Source: Cenococcum geophilum 1.58 (lineage: Eukaryota; Ascomycota; Dothideomycetes; Gloniales; Gloniaceae). From it: 64,000 bases of DNA. The DNA is taken from the NCBI GenBank assembly GCA_001692895.1, contig KV748194.1, positions 1,732,746-1,796,745 of the forward strand, in the 5' to 3' direction. Under the pieces are notes generated by a model. That model saw nothing but the letters and a program-made list of their open reading frames with translations. It was not told where the DNA came from and did no database searches. Position numbers and translations under genes: made by a program. Below are positions 47,501 through 58,994 of this stretch, piece after piece (the first letter of the stretch is position 1; each line of letters opens with the position of its first letter).

Positions 47501-48420
47501 GCATAAAGTTATAAACTAAAATTAGAAGTTAACAATAACCCCTAATAATGCCTCTTTTAGCAGAAATAGCATTATATAATCTACTTCTAACGCCAATCCT
47601 TTTTGGGGCAAGATACTGCCTAAGCAGTAGACTTATCCTAGCCAGTTAATCTTATATATTAACCCCCCATCTATAGTAAAGGAGCTATTAGTGCTTATAG
47701 GATGGTTTAATTAGTATTCTAGCTAAGCCCTTTATAAGCGCTCCGCCTTATATAGGCGGCAATTAACTCCTATTAATCTGCCTTGCGTTAAGGGAGATCT
47801 TTTACTTAAGGCGCTAAGCAGCTAGTACTTAGAGGTCTATAGACATATTCTATATCCTAGCAGCATCAACCATAACTTCTTAAGTAGTATCCCGCAACCC
47901 TTAAGTACCTATAAGTATACTATCCCTAAATTGCTAGCTACTAAGTGGGCATTTATAGATAGAGAAACTAACTTTAAAGATGACGACAGCGACCTAGAGG
48001 CGTGGACTAGTTGCGAAAGTAACTTTAGTAATAAGGATTAAGAATAGGACGCAGAGACATTATACGGCGAAGAAAATAGTTTTAGTACTAAAGATTAAGA
48101 AATAGGGGCAGACGGTAATAAAGAGGTGTTAAGCGATAAGGCTATATAGGCGACGGTTAAATACAGTGGCCTTAACTTTATAGTCTTAAATCTATAAGTA
48201 AAGGATAAAAATATAAAGAAAAGTTCTAATAAAAGCTGGTAAAAGGGTTAAAACTTTGGCCTTTCTTTATTTAGCCTATCGCGAAATAAAATAATATTTT
48301 ATTATTTCTACTAGAGTCTCTGCCCGCTTAACTTATAGTGAGCTATAAAGCATTTATAATAATCTATGCTTTTACTTAGATAAATTTATTTACTACCTTA
48401 AAAGCGATAAGTAAAGTAAA
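47501..48420 (+). pseudogene. Unidentified acidic protein fossil
   Basis: A continuous protein-like reading under RIP: ELLVLIGWFNQ, DLLLKALSSQYLEVYRHILY, KWAFIDRETNFKDDDSDLEA (about 47945-48005), SNFSNKDQEQDAETLYGEEN, then QATVKYSGLNFIVLN. The acidic, Asp/Ser-rich middle part may be disordered. Family unknown. Confidence 0.4.
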
Positions 48421-48828
48421 TCTATACTAATAACCTAGGATTTTTTAAATTTCTTATGGACCTGGGACGTATGCTACCTTAGTAACTATTAGTCGTATTT
48501 AAGACTACGGTACTTATCGATTTATATCTTAAGGATATAAACATATTATTTTATAGTGTTTTCTTTTTATTTAAATTATTTCTCTACTTATAGTATATAG
48601 CGGTTATTTACCTATCCTAGTGTGGTGGGGAGGGGTAGTTGGGTTATATAAGGGGGCTTAGACTTATGGCTACGCTTATAGGGCTATTTATATATAAACT
48701 TCTCTAAGTATATATAAGGGGGTTTTAAGTCGTTGTAAAGTCTATATATATGGGAACTTCTTTAATATTTCTAGATCTGGGACTTATATATTTCTTTTTT
48801 TTATAGTTCTGGTATTTTCCTAATATTT

Positions 48829-49540
48829 GCTTCCTATTTACATACTAGGCGTTAATAGAGGGCGCTAGGTCAGATTACCCTGCTTATATAATTACCTAGC
48901 TCGCACGATTACCTAGCTTATACAATTGCCTAGCTTATATGATTACCTAGTTTGCACGATTACCTAGCTTATATAATCGCCTAGCTCGCACAATTACCTA
49001 GTTTATACAATTACTTAGCTCGCACGATTACCTAGCTCATACGATTACCCGGCTCGCACGATTACCTAGTTTATATAATCGCCTAACTCGCACGATTACC
49101 TAGCTTGTAGGATCTGCTAGCTTCTACAAGCATTTAGCTCGCACGATCGCCTAGCTTGTATAATTACCTAGTTCGCACAATCGCCTAGCTCATACGATTA
49201 CCTAGCTCGTAGGATCTGCCAGCTCCCACGAGTATTTAGCTCGCACGATCGCCTAGCTCGCACGATTACCTAGTTCACATAATCGCCTAGCTTATATAAT
49301 TACCTAGCTCGTAGGATTGCCTAGCTCCTATAAGCACCATACTTATACGGTTACCTAGCTTATATAATTACCTAGCTTATAGGATCTGCTAGCTCCTATA
49401 AGTATCTAGCTTATACAATTACCTAGCTCGTACGATTACCCAGCTCGCATAATTACCCAGCTTGTAGGATCGCCTAGCTCACCTATTAATATCCTATTTG
49501 TATACTAGGCGTTAATTAGAGGACGAATAAAAGTTATATT
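48829..49540. repeat. 17-bp minisatellite (about 35 units) between 30-bp direct repeats
   Basis: From about 48885 to 49482 the unit ATTACCTAGCTCGCACG and variants (atcgcctagcttatata, atctgctagcttctaca) repeat with a 17-bp period. There are hints of higher-order order (…GTAGGATCTGC...AAGCATTTAGCTCG... recurs). Immediately outside are two direct copies of TACTAGGCGTTAAT (within 48834-48865 and 49501-49532). Non-coding. Confidence 0.95.
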
Positions 49541-50158
49541 ATATATTTAGCTATAATAGGGGAGATTATCTATTAAGCACCGCTATACTATTACTAAGTT
49601 ATATCTAGGAGCTTTTTAAGGCCTATAGTATATCCAAATTCTATGTCTTAATGTCTCCTATCCTTCCTATAATATTTTCTTAGTAAGCATCTCTTATTAA
49701 GTCTCACCCCGATTAAGGTTAAGTAGCATCTCCTTTAAATATTAAACTTTCTCTAGATTGTTATAAGCGTTATAGTAATTAATAAGGTTTTGGAAAGCCT
49801 TATCTTCTTTATTATCCGTTATTAACCTATAGTCTTTAAAATAAGAGTAAATAATGCCGCGTTGTCTTTTAAATTCCTTCTTCTAGTCGTCGCTGATTTC
49901 ACTCTATTTTAGCATTAGAAGCTAGATTAGCTGCAATATATAAAGCTATAAAAACTTATATATAAAGACTGGCAATCGTTCTATATATTATATACGGAAC
50001 ATATTGCTGGGGACACGATTTTGTGGATGTTAGAAACGCTAGGGGAGTGTTCTTAGAGCTAAGTATACGACTATCTTTAGTTGACCGTATGCCGTATCCT
50101 CGACCTTAACTCGGACAAATTAAAAGACTAAAAATGTTAAAGAGTGAAGAGATTTGTG
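49541..50158. other. RIP-degraded DNA, nothing recognised
   Basis: AT-rich, no assignable frame. Confidence 0.3.
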
Positions 50159-50375
50159 CGAAAGTATATATAGGTCTAAAATTAGGGGCGTTAAATAACC
50201 TAGAAAACGAGAACGAAACGCTAATTACTTGCAAAAAAATTTATCAGCGGGCCATTGCGGGCATAGAGGCGTTTAGATAGCTAAGCTAGTAAGTACTAGA
50301 GTGCTAGATTATACTAATATCCTCTTAAGTCTAAGCTAAGTAATAGGCTTAAAGTATAGGGCTGTATACTAGGGC
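50159..50375 (+). repeat. Dispersed direct repeat, copy 2
   Basis: Same orientation as 29045-29265, 21 kb away. Shared words include CTAATTAC(C/T)TG(C/T)AAAAAAA and TATACTAATATCCTCTTAA. Confidence 0.85.
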
Positions 50376-52450
50376 TTAGTTTCGGTCCTAGTTATGTGTA
50401 GGAGCTAGATATATATCTTATATTAACAAATAGGAGGGAGTTAAGTCGTGGGGCATATGCCATTTCGTCTGCGACGCGTCTTATAGCCTATATATTAATC
50501 GCCAGTTTACATCATTTGTATAGTATGCGAGATGGGTGCTATAGGGTATATAGCAGCAAAACGAGGTATATTGTCTGCGTACGCACCTTGGCTGTAACCG
50601 TATATATTAACGTTAGAGATTAATATAAACGTTTTCTATCTAGCTCCTTATCTCCCTATTAACCCTTTAAAAGCCTAATCTCTTTAACAAAGTCCGGTAT
50701 AAATGAGCCTCCTTAAGTAAGAAGACTTGGAAGTGGGGGCGCTGCTAGCGTCAATATATAAACTACTTAGAAAACTAAAACAACCTTTCTAAGCGACGCC
50801 CCTTTACTCTTATGTCTTGCAGGGCCTATAATATATAGGTCACTGGTCTATATCTCTTACAGGATTATATTACTTAGTTAATACCTAGGGTTAATCAGTT
50901 GATTCGCTTACTTCTTCCCTAGACGCTGTATTTAATAAAGCTAAAACCTAAGTTAGTATAAGTGTTCTAACTATAATATAACAAAACTAATAATAGGCTT
51001 TCCTAACGGCTTGTGCCATACACTAATTAAGGACTTTAGTAGCCACCTAGGGTATACTCTTAGCCACTAGCAGCTTGTTTAAACGCTCTAAAAGCTCCTT
51101 TTATTTATCTATAGGAACCTTAAACTAAGTAGAGTGTGTTAGATATAATAAGCGAAGTCGTTTAGCTTCTTCCTATATAAGTATCTGCCAATCTTTATTA
51201 CTAAGAGTCGAGGCTATACTTATATCCCTGCTTACCAAGAACCGCTTCTATTAAGTTTTAGAATGTCCGGTAATAGCCTATATATTACTAGCTTTGGACT
51301 TAGCGGTAAGACTTATTATGCGTAGTGGCGTTAAAATAAGAAGTTGGTATTACTGCGCGGAGTGCTATTTACTAGAGTGGGGCTATTGACCGCGTTAGCT
51401 CTGTTAACCCTATTAACCCTATTAACTATATTAACTATATTAACTATATTAACCTAATCAACCGCTAGCGATATAAAACTGGCTAACGCTACTAGTCTAT
51501 GCTTTTACCTTCTCCTAATATAGCTAATAAAGTTATAGATATAACAATAGGTCGGTCTGCATAACAATACTATATTAGTGCCTCTTTGGGTACGCTAACC
51601 CCGCGTTTGCCTCTATTTACTGGTTCTCTTTATATTCTAATAGGCTTATCCTATAGGTAGCTCTGTATCGCTCTCTTTATCGTAAGCCTATAACAATTAC
51701 CCTATTTTATTATAAGATACTAGCCTCCTCGGCATTGCGTCCCTAAAGAGTTAAATTAATTACTTAAACTAGACAGATAGGAGATTTTTAGGATAAGTCA
51801 ATACGAGCCTTAATTAAGGTTCTATACCCTAAAAGCCTTTCCTACTAGGAACTAATCGGATTCTTCCCTATATTTCTTAGAGAATTGACTTAATTCTAAA
51901 TCTAAGTAGGTGCTTTAATATTGCTTTGTTAATGGCTAACCATATTAAGCCCGGGTTTTATTTACCATTACGAAATTTAGGGCTTACTAGCAAAGTTATA
52001 AGGCCTATAGGCTAACTAGGCTGAAATACAGTTACCTTCTTTCTTTTACTGTAATGCACGCTCCTTTACCTATAGCCACCGCATACGTTTATATAGTGTT
52101 TATTTATTGCCTTATAATTTTCCGTACTTTTACTAGATATAGATAGTGGGGTTTTTCTAGTTATATAACTGGCTTTATCTAGGTAAAGGGGTAGCGGAAA
52201 ATGCTTGGTATGCATATAAGCTAAATATTAATTTAAAACTTTAGAAGTTATATTAGTCCTTAGTTAAGCGACTAATGTTTAAAGCTCTAACTAATTAACT
52301 AAATCCGTCGCAGATTAGACGAAGCTAATAATGACTTCTTAATGTATATATAGAGGCTCTAGAGCCATATTTAATAAAGTAGAGTTCTTGTTCTTGATTG
52401 TCCTGTTTGACACCAAATTATACCCTTAAACATTACTTAAAACGCAGTTG
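50376..52450. other. RIP-degraded cargo DNA with a 9-bp simple repeat
   Basis: Minus-strand traces (for example KELLERLNKLLVAKSIPQVA at about 51080) look like protein but are not assignable. At 51398-51460 a 9-bp repeat, TTAACCCTA grading into TTAACTATA, has about seven units; it resembles but is not the fungal telomere repeat. Confidence 0.4.
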
Positions 52451-53600
52451 AAACTAAAACTAAAAAAGAAAACTAATAAAATATATTATCCAAAAATGTT
52501 TTACTTAGCTTAGCGCAGCTTATAGACAGCAAGAAATATAGCGACTTAAAACTTATATGCCAGGGGCTGAAGTTTAAAGTCTATAAAGCGATTATATATA
52601 CCTAATCTCCTATACTTACAGCTGTATATAATAGAGGCTTTTAGGTAAAAGCTAACTAAATATTTAGTAAAATTAACCCTAACTAGGAACTAACTAACGG
52701 GTAGAAGGCGGCAACTAATATTATAAATATTAACGAGTTCGATTCCGGCACCGTTAAGAGAATAATCTAATTTATATATAAGAGGGACTATAATAATGGT
52801 AAGGAGGAGCAAGGATCTAATATTATAAGTATAGAAAAGCTCGGCTAAGGTAAGGGATATATTTGTACGCTAATCTAATTTATCTATACTTAAGCTTCAA
52901 TCTATAGAATTAGAGGTAGCGTAATTTAATAACGCCGATACCTCATCGCCATCTAAACTAGATAGTAGTGGTGGCGATAATAGAGATATAACGATATGGC
53001 TGACAACGGCTTATATTATACTTTGCCACGTCTATGTTAATGTAATTGCCGATTATTACAATATACTATAGCTAAAAGAGCTTGCGAATATAAAAATCTA
53101 ATATATTTTAGGAACTAGCTGGTCCGCAGACGGGTTTCCTAATGTTATTAAAAATGTCTTTAGCCTAATAGGCGACTTAGTATTGTATAATATAATTACC
53201 TTAATAGCGGCCGAGTATATTAAAGAGCTTATTAAACTTAAGGACTTTATAGGGCTAGATATTATAAGTAATTTCGCTATCAGCATTATACGGACGGCGG
53301 TTACCGCATTTAAGGACATAGAGGAAAATTTTATATAAAAACTTTAAGCTGTCCAATCTTAGCTATAATAAATAGAATCACTGCTTTAATCCGCTAAGGC
53401 GAGGTACGCCGCGGCTAAGCGCAAAAGCAAAAACATTAATAACTATCTTAATACCCTCTATACAACTAGGACCTATTATAATATCGGTTATAAAGCTAAG
53501 TTTATATGTTATATTAAGGACAGCAGTTATTTATCTAACCCTAATTACTCTTATATACTTCGTTGTAAAAGGTGCGAGCGTTATATATAAGTAAAGATAT
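52451..53600 (+). pseudogene. Fossil BTB/POZ domain protein
   Basis: Reads VLLSLAQLIDSKKYSDLKLI, FKVYKAIIYTQSPILTAVYN, GFQVKAN (52498-52660), then NEFDSGTVKRIIQFIYKRDY (about 52735-52795). This is the BTB/POZ dimerisation fold pattern (ySDlxlxxgxxxFxVHkxvlxxxSpxfxxaxxggFxE...dpxxvxxmlxFlYtgdY). The downstream part HVYVNVIADYYNI, LKELANIKI, SWSADGFPNVIKNVFSLIGD continues like fungal BTB proteins. Broken by RIP stops. Fungal BTB proteins of this type are often substrate adaptors or of unknown role. Cargo of the giant element. Confidence 0.82.
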
Positions 53601-53756
53601 ATAGCTTAGGAGATCGGCTTAGGTAGGAAGTTATTATATAATACTTCTCTTCCTTTCTCCGTTCGGGTTAATCTAAGAAATTTAAATATATATCTTGTCT
53701 ATAGTCGGTCCGTTAGATATTATATAGTAACTATATTATCCATCTCCTATCAGCCT

Positions 53757-53842
53757 CCCCTTACCTCACCCCTTACCCCACTATTCATCTCATTCTTTAC
53801 CTTACCCTTACCCTTACCTCACCCATTACCCCTTGCCCCCCT
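53757..53842. repeat. C/T-rich simple repeat, (CCTTACC)n-like
   Basis: Irregular CCTTACC / CCTCACC / CCATTACC units. It has little TpA and stands out from the flanking AT-rich DNA; it sits between the BTB fossil and the end of the captain fossil. Confidence 0.8.
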
Positions 53843-53979
53843 AGACGAATTACAAAATCCTAGTTATTATATCTATTCTACTAAATACTAGAATAGGATT
53901 AGATAACAATAGACTAAAATAAAATAAAAAGTAGTAAAGAATAATAAGATAAACGCGAAATAACTAGGAAAAGGTCCTA

Positions 53980-56361
53980 TATATACTAAGCGTATAGTTC
54001 TAAAGATGCATTTTATACTTAAGGGTTACTTTATAAACATTATATTTGATCTCACCCTACTATAAGAGTTTAGAGAGATACACTTATTAGAAATGCTTTA
54101 TAAGAGCAGTTAGAGTATAGAACCTATATATGCGCTTACTAATTAGTAGCTTTTAGTTCCCAAGGCAGATAAAGCATATCTTTAGTCTTTTCTCCTTATA
54201 TAAGGATAACTTTGCACTCTCTAGCGCTTTAGCCGCTTCTAAAATCTTAGTATCTTCTTCAATCTTAACTTGGCTAAGGGCGACACCTACCCTAAACTAT
54301 CTCTAGTAATAACTTGGCTAATATGCTCTACCTTCCTCAACATTATAGTAATCTACGACTACATTAATAGCATCATTGCGTCTATATATTTTATCTTCTA
54401 GTGATGTGCCAGGTAGCGTTATAATCACTTTAATAAGGCGTTTATATTCGGCCGATCTATTATTATTAGATTCTAAGGTTGCTTTAATATCCTCACTAAA
54501 TATAACTCCGGAAAGTTGCCGCTTAATATTAATTACAGCTTATTCGTTGTCCTAATTCTTCTTAATATTTTCTAATAGCGCATTTCTTTAACGTTGCCTT
54601 TTATTTATAATTTCTCGGCTAAGCTTTTAGTATTCTGTGCTTCTTACGGTTTTACGCTTAAGGCTAAGCTTTAGCTTATTTTAAACTTTAATTAAGGAAC
54701 AAATATGCGGGTTCTCGTTTACCGATAAGGATTATTTTATTATTAGGTACTATGGCTACCATAGGTCAATTAATCGGCTCATTTGGTATACTGCTTTTAT
54801 TAACTTTTCTTAAGGCTCTAAGCCTTAAACGATTGCTTATATATCTACGTCAACACGCCGCAAAAGGTAGTGCTTTAGGAACGTTTAAGCGTCGGCGTAC
54901 TATATCATCAGGTTCCGGAGGGCATCAGTTATATTACCTAAGTAGTAAAGATATTAGAAATGTCTTAGTAGAACCAGCTCTATATAATAGAACTTACTAT
55001 TCTTATTAAATGCCTTGCCTACGCCGTAATGGAGACTATATAGGCGCATAACCTGCCAAAATCCCGTAATTATGCTAAGGTCCTTAATTTATGGTAAAAG
55101 AGTTAAGTACTATAAAGGTTGGTTGGGTAAGACCTTATAGCTATAGAAAGCTTTAATTAATCGCCGAAATATAGGGATATTATCTAGGTCTGGATAGAGT
55201 AGTAGTAGTAACTAGTTACGCCTAGGCTTAATATATAGCTTAGTAAGCTGTTCCGCGGACGTCAGGTTAGGGGCTTTAAAAGCTTAGTCGGTAAAGAGGA
55301 GGCCTAAGAAAAAGACATAAGGGTTAAGAATAAGTGAAGGGTTAAAGATAATCTTAGGAATTGGGAAAGTATTACTAGTTCTCTATAAGCATAAGGTAAG
55401 AGGAATAGGGTAGAAAGATAATATACGCTTCCTTTATACTAAGATATTCCTTAGTAAATTTAAATGTAAACTTAAGCACGATGTTATGGGGACCGCCCTT
55501 TGGGTCCTAAATAAGTGTAACTATTATATATTGGTAGTATAGGTTTAGAAGAGCTTTAGGTTAGCTTACAGTGCAAAGACTTAGTTATATTAAGAAATGC
55601 ACTTGTATCCGATATCGTCTAACTATATATCGCTTCCTTATTGTGACTAAGTTAGTCTTAAGGACTAGGGCGAGATCCTTTGCGTCTATAATAGTCTTTT
55701 CTCACTTTTTCTTGCTTAGACTATGTTTCTCCGCCAGTTTCCAAAGTACCTAAGAAAGATATCTTAGCTCTGCCTTACCTTACTAGGTTAAAGGATTAAC
55801 TAGGAATATAATCACCTTATATATCTAGCGGTTTAGTTTACTAGCAATTTTCCCTCTAATCGCTCTCTTATATATAAGGCGATAGTACTTCTAGTATAGG
55901 CCAAGCGAGCTAGAAACCTTCGTCCCGCACTATTTCCTACTACCTTTCCCTCGTTTCTAGTTTAGGGACTAGTTAAAGAAGCTATAAAGGAGCCAAAGCA
56001 AGAGGACTTGGTACGTTTTCTTAGGGTCTTTCCCTATATAGGTGCAGTATCTAGAAATTGTTAGCTCTCTGCCAAGTTAGGCCTAAAAGAAAGCCGCTAA
56101 ATAGGTTATTACTTACTAATTCTAGTGTTCTTTAATGCGGTTAAGGAGAGCTATAGTAGCATCGGCGTAGTTCTGCGTCGTAAAATTGGATTCCTTAAAC
56201 TCTTCTAACTATTTAAGGTAATATTCTAGTAGATAGTTTTAATCCTTATAAAGCCATACTTAAGCAGACGCTTCGCAAGCATTTTTAGATTTAGTAGTGC
56301 TATCGGTATTACTATTAGGGACAGTTAGTTCTATCCGGTAGCTGTTACCGTCGCTGTCCAT
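53980..56361 (-). pseudogene. Fossil DUF3435 tyrosine recombinase (Starship captain)
   Basis: Captains cut and insert Starship giant transposons. Reading the minus strand with RIP stops as former Gln/Trp gives, in order: MDSDGNSYR start (56361), LLEYYLKQLEEFKESNFTTQ, NYADATIALLNRIKEH, LGRELTISRYCTYIGKDPKK, VLWKLAEKHSLSKK, RYRIQVHFLIQL, PKALLNLYYQ, DPKGGPHNIVLKFTFKFTKE, NTFPIPKIIFNPSL, VFFLGLLFTDQAFKAPNLTS, GFWQVMRLYSLHYGVGKAFN, DAQTFLKHYLLRRVDVD (tyrosine box). The tail QRQRNALLENIKK, INIKRQLSGVIFSEDIKATL, VIITLPGTSLED and ICFICLGN...KMHLQN is the coiled and zinc-finger end seen in many DUF3435 ('FluG domain') proteins. About 790 codons, the normal length. It starts 1.76 kb inside the right TIR. 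No longer functional. Confidence 0.9.
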
Positions 56362-57089
56362 ATCTATATACTTATTGTTAGTAACGCTAGATAATAAGCT
56401 GCGATTTAATAATTAAGCGCGCCATATTTTAGGGAGCTAGAAAAGAACTTAGGGTAGTAACGGCGGAAAGGATATAGAGAGTAATATAGGGTTAAGGAGA
56501 TAGGAGGGTAAAGAATAAGAGAAACGGGGCCTAGGTTAAACGGATTAGAGGTAAGAGCTATAAAGTATATATAGGTTTAGCGCTAGGCGCATAGAAGGGT
56601 TATACTTCTAGATAAACTAGTCTGCCCGTAAAAAACGGGGCATAGGCTAGGTAAGTGAGAGGCTTAACATTAGACCAGCAAGTAAGAGGCTTAAGGCGGC
56701 GGGGAGTTTTAGTAATATAACCTCCAAAAACGGTGATAGAACCCTCTAAAACCGGCAGTTAGATCTCTATTTTCTTTTTTAATGGAGTAAATGTAATAGA
56801 TATAGAGGATATAAGTAGATACTAGCCCTTTTAAAGCCTAGAGGATTAGTAAAAGAATAAGGGTAAAAGGATAAGAAAAAAAGGGGGTAGAGTAAGATTA
56901 TCTGTAAAGCGTAGCTAGTTAGCTTAATATACAGACTTAAAGGCAAGTAGAAGGCGAGCCGCCGGCGCTCTAATGTCGGAACGCTGCTATCTCTCCAGCG
57001 CGGCCTAAGGTAGGGTTTTCTCTAAGTTAAAGTTTTTCCTATAAAAGGTATTAGCCTATGTAGACCTACTAGGGGGACTAGGACGGGCG
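56362..57089. other. Upstream region of the captain fossil
   Basis: RIP-degraded with some GC-rich patches; no gene seen. It would have held the captain promoter. Confidence 0.4.
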
Positions 57090-58077
57090 GTAAATTAAAT
57101 TTATTATTATTAATTACAAATATAATAATAATATCTATATAAAAAATTATTATAATTGTTTTTATTATAATTATAGTTTAATTGTTTTTATATATTATTT
57201 TTTAAACATTTTTTATTTTTATAATATATATATTAAGTAAGATTAGTTAATAAAAGCATGGTTTATAAAAACTACTAATTTTTAACATAATTAATATAAT
57301 TTTTATTGTATTTTTTATAGATTAAATATTAAATAAAGTTTTATTTTTATTTTTATAACGTTACTTATATATTATTATAACATTATATAATCAAAATACT
57401 TGAAAATATTATGTAAAATATTACTAAAATATATAAGTATTTCAAATATTTTATAAATATTATTATTTATATATCTATAATAGTAATATAATACTATTAT
57501 TATTATCATTATTTATTGTTTATATATATTGTTGTTATTTAAAAATACTATTTTATTAATATTTAATACTTATTATACTATTACACTATTTTATAATTAC
57601 TTAAATTCTTTATAATTTATATTATATATATATATGTATTACACTATTATTATGCTATTATTATAATTTTTTATCATTATACATATTATTGCGCTATTGT
57701 TTGGCGGTAAAAAATATTATTAATAATTATAAGTATAAGTATAATATATAAGTATATTTTATAAATTTATACTTACTTAAATATTAACTAAAATTTTATA
57801 TTAATAGTATTATTATATGTTAATTTTATATACAGAAATAATTTATTATATAGGTTTAAATATATCAAAAATATAAAAAGCATAAAAATATAAACTTTTA
57901 AGTATTAAATAGTTTATTTATTACTAATTTTAGTATAAACTTAGCACATTTATTAAAATTTAAATATATATATAATTTTATTATTTTATTTCATATATTT
58001 ATTTTATATATATTAAATTATTATATTGCAAAGTTTTTTTATTAAATTATTTATTAAGGCGGTGTTATTTAAAGATA
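57090..58077. other. Extreme AT-rich subterminal tract, right end
   Basis: Nearly 1 kb of A/T with almost no G or C, non-coding, ending just inside the right TIR. It mirrors the shorter AT tract at the left end and shares AATTACAAATATAA with it. Confidence 0.75.
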
Positions 58078-58124
58078 AAGAGCGTCTCGCTTGGGGGGGT
58101 GTCTCGCTTCCTAGGGTCCTACGT
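58078..58124 (-). repeat. Right TIR of the giant element (5' end in captain orientation)
   Basis: Inverse copy of 20412-20458. It contains the two GTCTCGCTT words around a G-run and ends at GGTCCTACGT, followed by TA. Confidence 0.95.
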
Positions 58125-58994
58125 TAAATATTTACGAGGTTACTGTATTATATTAAGGAGCGGGCTTTAGTATTAGGCGTAATATATCATTATATCGTTT
58201 ATTAATGACGTTTACACAGGTATTAAGGGCTCCCGGTAGGTCTACGCCTATTAGGGAGGTTTTTAGTTTAGGGCTTAGGGATTTAATAAAGCTGTGCGGA
58301 GTTATTCTAGCCTATTTCCTTTACGTAACGGTTAAATTCGGAGAAGTATATTAGGAAACTTTTTATTCCTTAAGTTATGTGGTTTATCTTTCTTTAAGTA
58401 GTAGCTTAGCAGTTTGGGTCACTATATATAGCTTTAAGAAGTACAACTAGGCTTTATACTAAGTTTGGCTAAAGAGGTTTAATAAGGTTAGCTATATCTT
58501 CTCCTAGTTAACTTAAGGCGTAATAGAGTTAGTTAGCTTTAGTTAGGTAACAGTTAGCGTTATTAGTTAGCTTATTTTTAAGCTAGCTTAGAAATAATTA
58601 GAGCTCTTATTATTTACTAGTAAATACTAGAGGATTTAGTAGTTATTTAGATTATTTTAATATAGTAGTTGGCTTAGGGTAAGTGGCTACTAGGGGTTTA
58701 GAGCTCGCGTTCCACATATTTATCTCTAGAGATAGTATTTAGTCTTAAGGTCTTAGCGTGGGTATCTTAAGGGCGCGGACTTCTTCTTAAAGGTCCTTAA
58801 TTAATTGCTAGTATGATACTTCTTATTCGGCTTATTAATTTAAAGTAGCTTAGTTTTATTTAAGGGCGTTTATAAAAGACTTCTATATCCCTACTAATTA
58901 TTTTTAGAGTATGGATATAATACCAGCGGCCGTTATAGGGGCTTTGGGTTTGTTCTGTATATTAACGGTAGTATAGGTAGTTAATATAATATAG
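58125..58994 (-). pseudogene. Gypsy element 1: 5' leader and start of gag
   Basis: Lies between the right TIR of the giant element and the 5' LTR. On the minus strand it starts CTATATTATATTAACTA next to the LTR. It is a diverged match to 63738-64000 (plus) over its first 260 bp, e.g. AAAGCCCCTATAAC(G/A)GCCG and ATAGAAGTCTTTTATA. This ties it to the same retrotransposon family as the right-edge copy. RIP-degraded. Confidence 0.85.

Larger units (their letters stand above)
20412..58124 (-). mobile_element. 37.7-kb RIP-degraded Starship-like giant transposon
   Basis: The ends are 47-bp inverted repeats (20412-20458 and 58078-58124; 45/47 identical) starting ACGTAGGACCCTAGG. They lie exactly where Gypsy element 1 is interrupted. 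TA flanks both ends; in captain orientation the flanks read TTA-ACGTAGG and CCTACG-TTAC, so the duplication could also be TTA. A DUF3435 tyrosine recombinase fossil is the first gene inside the right end, reading inwards, the position and direction expected of a Starship captain. Behind it lie unrelated fossil cargo genes. The length is within the range known for Starships. Polinton was considered, but no protein-primed polymerase, integrase or capsid pattern was seen. Confidence 0.87.

Noticed and set aside
48885..49482. CRISPR-like regular repeats
   Set aside because: A continuous 17-bp tandem satellite without spacers, in a eukaryotic genome.
51398..51460. Telomere-like repeat TTAACCCTA
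   Set aside because: The unit is 9 bp and grades into TTAACTATA; the fungal telomere repeat is TTAGGG/CCCTAA, so this is not an interstitial telomere.
53098..53319. 73-codon open frame on the minus strand
   Set aside because: Antisense shadow of the BTB/POZ fossil.
20412..58124. Polinton/Maverick interpretation of the 37.7-kb TIR element
   Set aside because: No protein-primed DNA polymerase, retroviral-type integrase, ATPase or capsid pattern seen in readings of the interior, TIRs are short, and a DUF3435 recombinase is present.
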